Below are positions 5,829 to 6,439 of a DNA stretch of 6,439 nucleotides, one piece after another. The notes under the pieces were generated by a model. It saw only the letters and a list, made by a program, of their open reading frames with translations, did no database searches and had not been told where the DNA came from. How positions within the stretch are numbered: position 1 is the first letter of the stretch; each line of letters begins with the position of its first letter. The position numbers and the translations under genes are program-made. Source of the DNA: Deltaproteobacteria bacterium (lineage in GTDB: Bacteria > Desulfobacterota > Desulfarculia > Adiutricales > Adiutricaceae); the NCBI GenBank assembly GCA_031279155.1, contig JAITJB010000320.1, forward strand, positions 1-6,439, read 5' to 3'.

Positions 5829-6439
5829 TTAAGCATCCTTTCTCTTTTGCATCAAAAGAAGGTACTTAGAGAGAGTGTAGCCGCCGTAATACCAACACAG
5901 GGCCCAGCCTACTGGACCCTCTAAAATACCTAGCTTTAGAAAAAACATCTTAAAAAAAGCCGCCCCGCCGTGGAGCACGGCCCCTAGGGCGGTTGTCTTT
6001 CGGCCGTTTTTATATTCTTCATCGGCCCAGAGCCTAGCGTCATGAATAAACTTAGCGAGGTAGCGATCCCAATCTTGGTAGGTATGGTGCTCCAAAAACC
6101 CTTCTAGAAGCTTAACCGGCAATTGACACTCCGGGCACTCGTGGACAGCCCGGCTCCATTTAACTGATCCTTTGGGAAAAAGCCTCTTGACCCGATCCGG
6201 GGCTAAGTGCCCGAAGCGATGCTTTCGACCAAAGGCGTGGTTTTGCCGCCAGACCAGGCCTTGAGCCTGGCCCTGAACCTGAGTCTGTGCTTGGCCTTGA
6301 CCTTGAGCCTGAGCCTGAGCCTGAGCCTGACCCTGATCTTGACCTTGAACCTGATTTTGGCTAATAAAACTCTTGACGGATTTAATTAATTCCGGGGTAA
6401 AGCGCTCATCAGCGTCGAGGAAGAAGACCCAATCAGCCT
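5829..6439 (-). CDS. Family 2 glycosyltransferase, WaaE/KdtX-like (C-terminal part; gene continues past the right edge)
   Basis: A GT-A fold enzyme of the group that adds sugars to LPS core or related envelope glycans. Only about 203 residues are inside the window; the N-terminal nucleotide-sugar-binding part lies beyond 6439. The frame is open from the edge to TAA at 5829. Visible motifs, in protein order, are DWVFFLDADER (6402-6434, the DxD metal site), RQNHAFGRKHRF, then DRVKRLF and W-x3-VHE (near 6138-6197), and HHTYQDWDRYLAKF typical of the WaaE branch. The C-terminal region is hydrophobic (KMFFLKLGILEGPVGWALCWYYGGY), as in family members that associate with the membrane. Seventeen Gln-X dipeptides interrupt the region between DADE and RQNHAFGR. 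The VHE block is followed by a CPEC pair. Starting the gene at the internal TTG near 6122 would cut the catalytic domain and is wrong. It converges on murJ; the exact sugar and acceptor are unknown. Confidence 0.9.
   Translation of the reverse strand, partial: ADWVFFLDADERFTPELIKSVKSFISQNQVQGQDQGQAQAQAQAQGQGQAQTQVQGQAQGLVWRQNHAFGRKHRFGHLAPDRVKRLFPKGSVKWSRAVHECPECQLPVKLLEGFLEHHTYQDWDRYLAKFIHDARLWADEEYKNGRKTTALGAVLHGGAAFFKMFFLKLGILEGPVGWALCWYYGGYTLSKYLLLMQKRKDA
6258..6359 (-). repeat. Hexanucleotide array encoding 17 consecutive Gln-X dipeptides
   Basis: On the minus strand, 17 units of six bases encode Gln at every second residue without exception. The alternate residues are N, V, G, D, G, A, A, A, A, G, G, A, T, V, G, A and G. 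The commonest unit is CAGGCT, and Gln uses both CAG and CAA, so the array is partly diverged and not a recent pure expansion throughout. It lies in frame inside the glycosyltransferase catalytic domain. The plus strand reads as alternating Leu-X, which is a shadow. Confidence 0.95.

Noticed and set aside
5771..5834. Bidirectional terminator between murJ and the glycosyltransferase
   Set aside because: GCTTAA/TTAAGC (5813-5834) and CCGC/GCGG stems exist, but they are short, AT-rich or lack a T-run. A direct repeat of aatagctta is also present, but nothing strong enough to call.
5829..6122. Small stand-alone 97-residue gene starting at TTG 6122
   Set aside because: The same frame stays open to the window edge and carries glycosyltransferase motifs, so this is the C-terminal end of a larger gene.
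6207..6389. Plus-strand open frame of alternating Leu-X residues
   Set aside because: It is the complement of the Gln-X repeat in the glycosyltransferase. The minus strand carries recognisable family motifs on both sides, so this is a shadow.

Overview
The window reads as a stretch of chromosome from a Gram-negative bacterium. The evidence is a WaaE/KdtX-like family 2 glycosyltransferase (the lipopolysaccharide core type), a MurJ lipid II flippase, D-alanine-D-alanine ligase, and a membrane acyltransferase with a periplasmic SGNH domain. Base composition is mixed, neither strongly AT-rich nor GC-rich. I suspect a deltaproteobacterium-like (Desulfobacterota) lineage from the general look of the proteins, but nothing here proves it. 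There is no phage, plasmid, transposase, CRISPR or RNA gene.

Layout. Positions 1-267 hold a CTAG-saturated tandem array with a unit of about 24 bp. A minus-strand block follows: ddl (2408-3355) and, 13 bp downstream of it, an acyltransferase-3/SGNH gene (265-2394) whose stop codon lies in the last CTAG of the array. The gap 3356-3675 holds the ddl leader with short A-rich repeats, a clear intrinsic terminator for the rpsT transcript (3448-3481), a 28-bp perfect palindrome (3604-3631) and a lysine-rich out-of-frame extension of rpsT. rpsT (3676-3984, minus) starts at TTG behind a strong Shine-Dalgarno. It diverges from murJ (plus, about 4046-5770). murJ converges on the C-terminal part of the glycosyltransferase gene (5829 to the right edge, minus), with 58 bp between the stops.

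Functionally, ddl makes the D-Ala-D-Ala end of the peptidoglycan precursor and MurJ flips the finished lipid II. The acyltransferase probably O-acylates a surface glycan, and the glycosyltransferase probably builds LPS core or another envelope glycan. The window is therefore a cell-envelope neighbourhood around one ribosomal protein gene.

The genes themselves are ordinary. What stands out is expanded simple sequence in several unrelated places: the 24-bp/71-bp CTAG array, four 27-bp in-frame repeats in a cytoplasmic loop of the acyltransferase, seventeen consecutive Gln-X dipeptides inside the glycosyltransferase catalytic domain, and short repeats in the ddl leader and the rpsT tail. The unit sequences differ, so this looks like a genome-wide tendency to expand repeats rather than one mobile repeat family. 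I found no convincing new multi-gene system.
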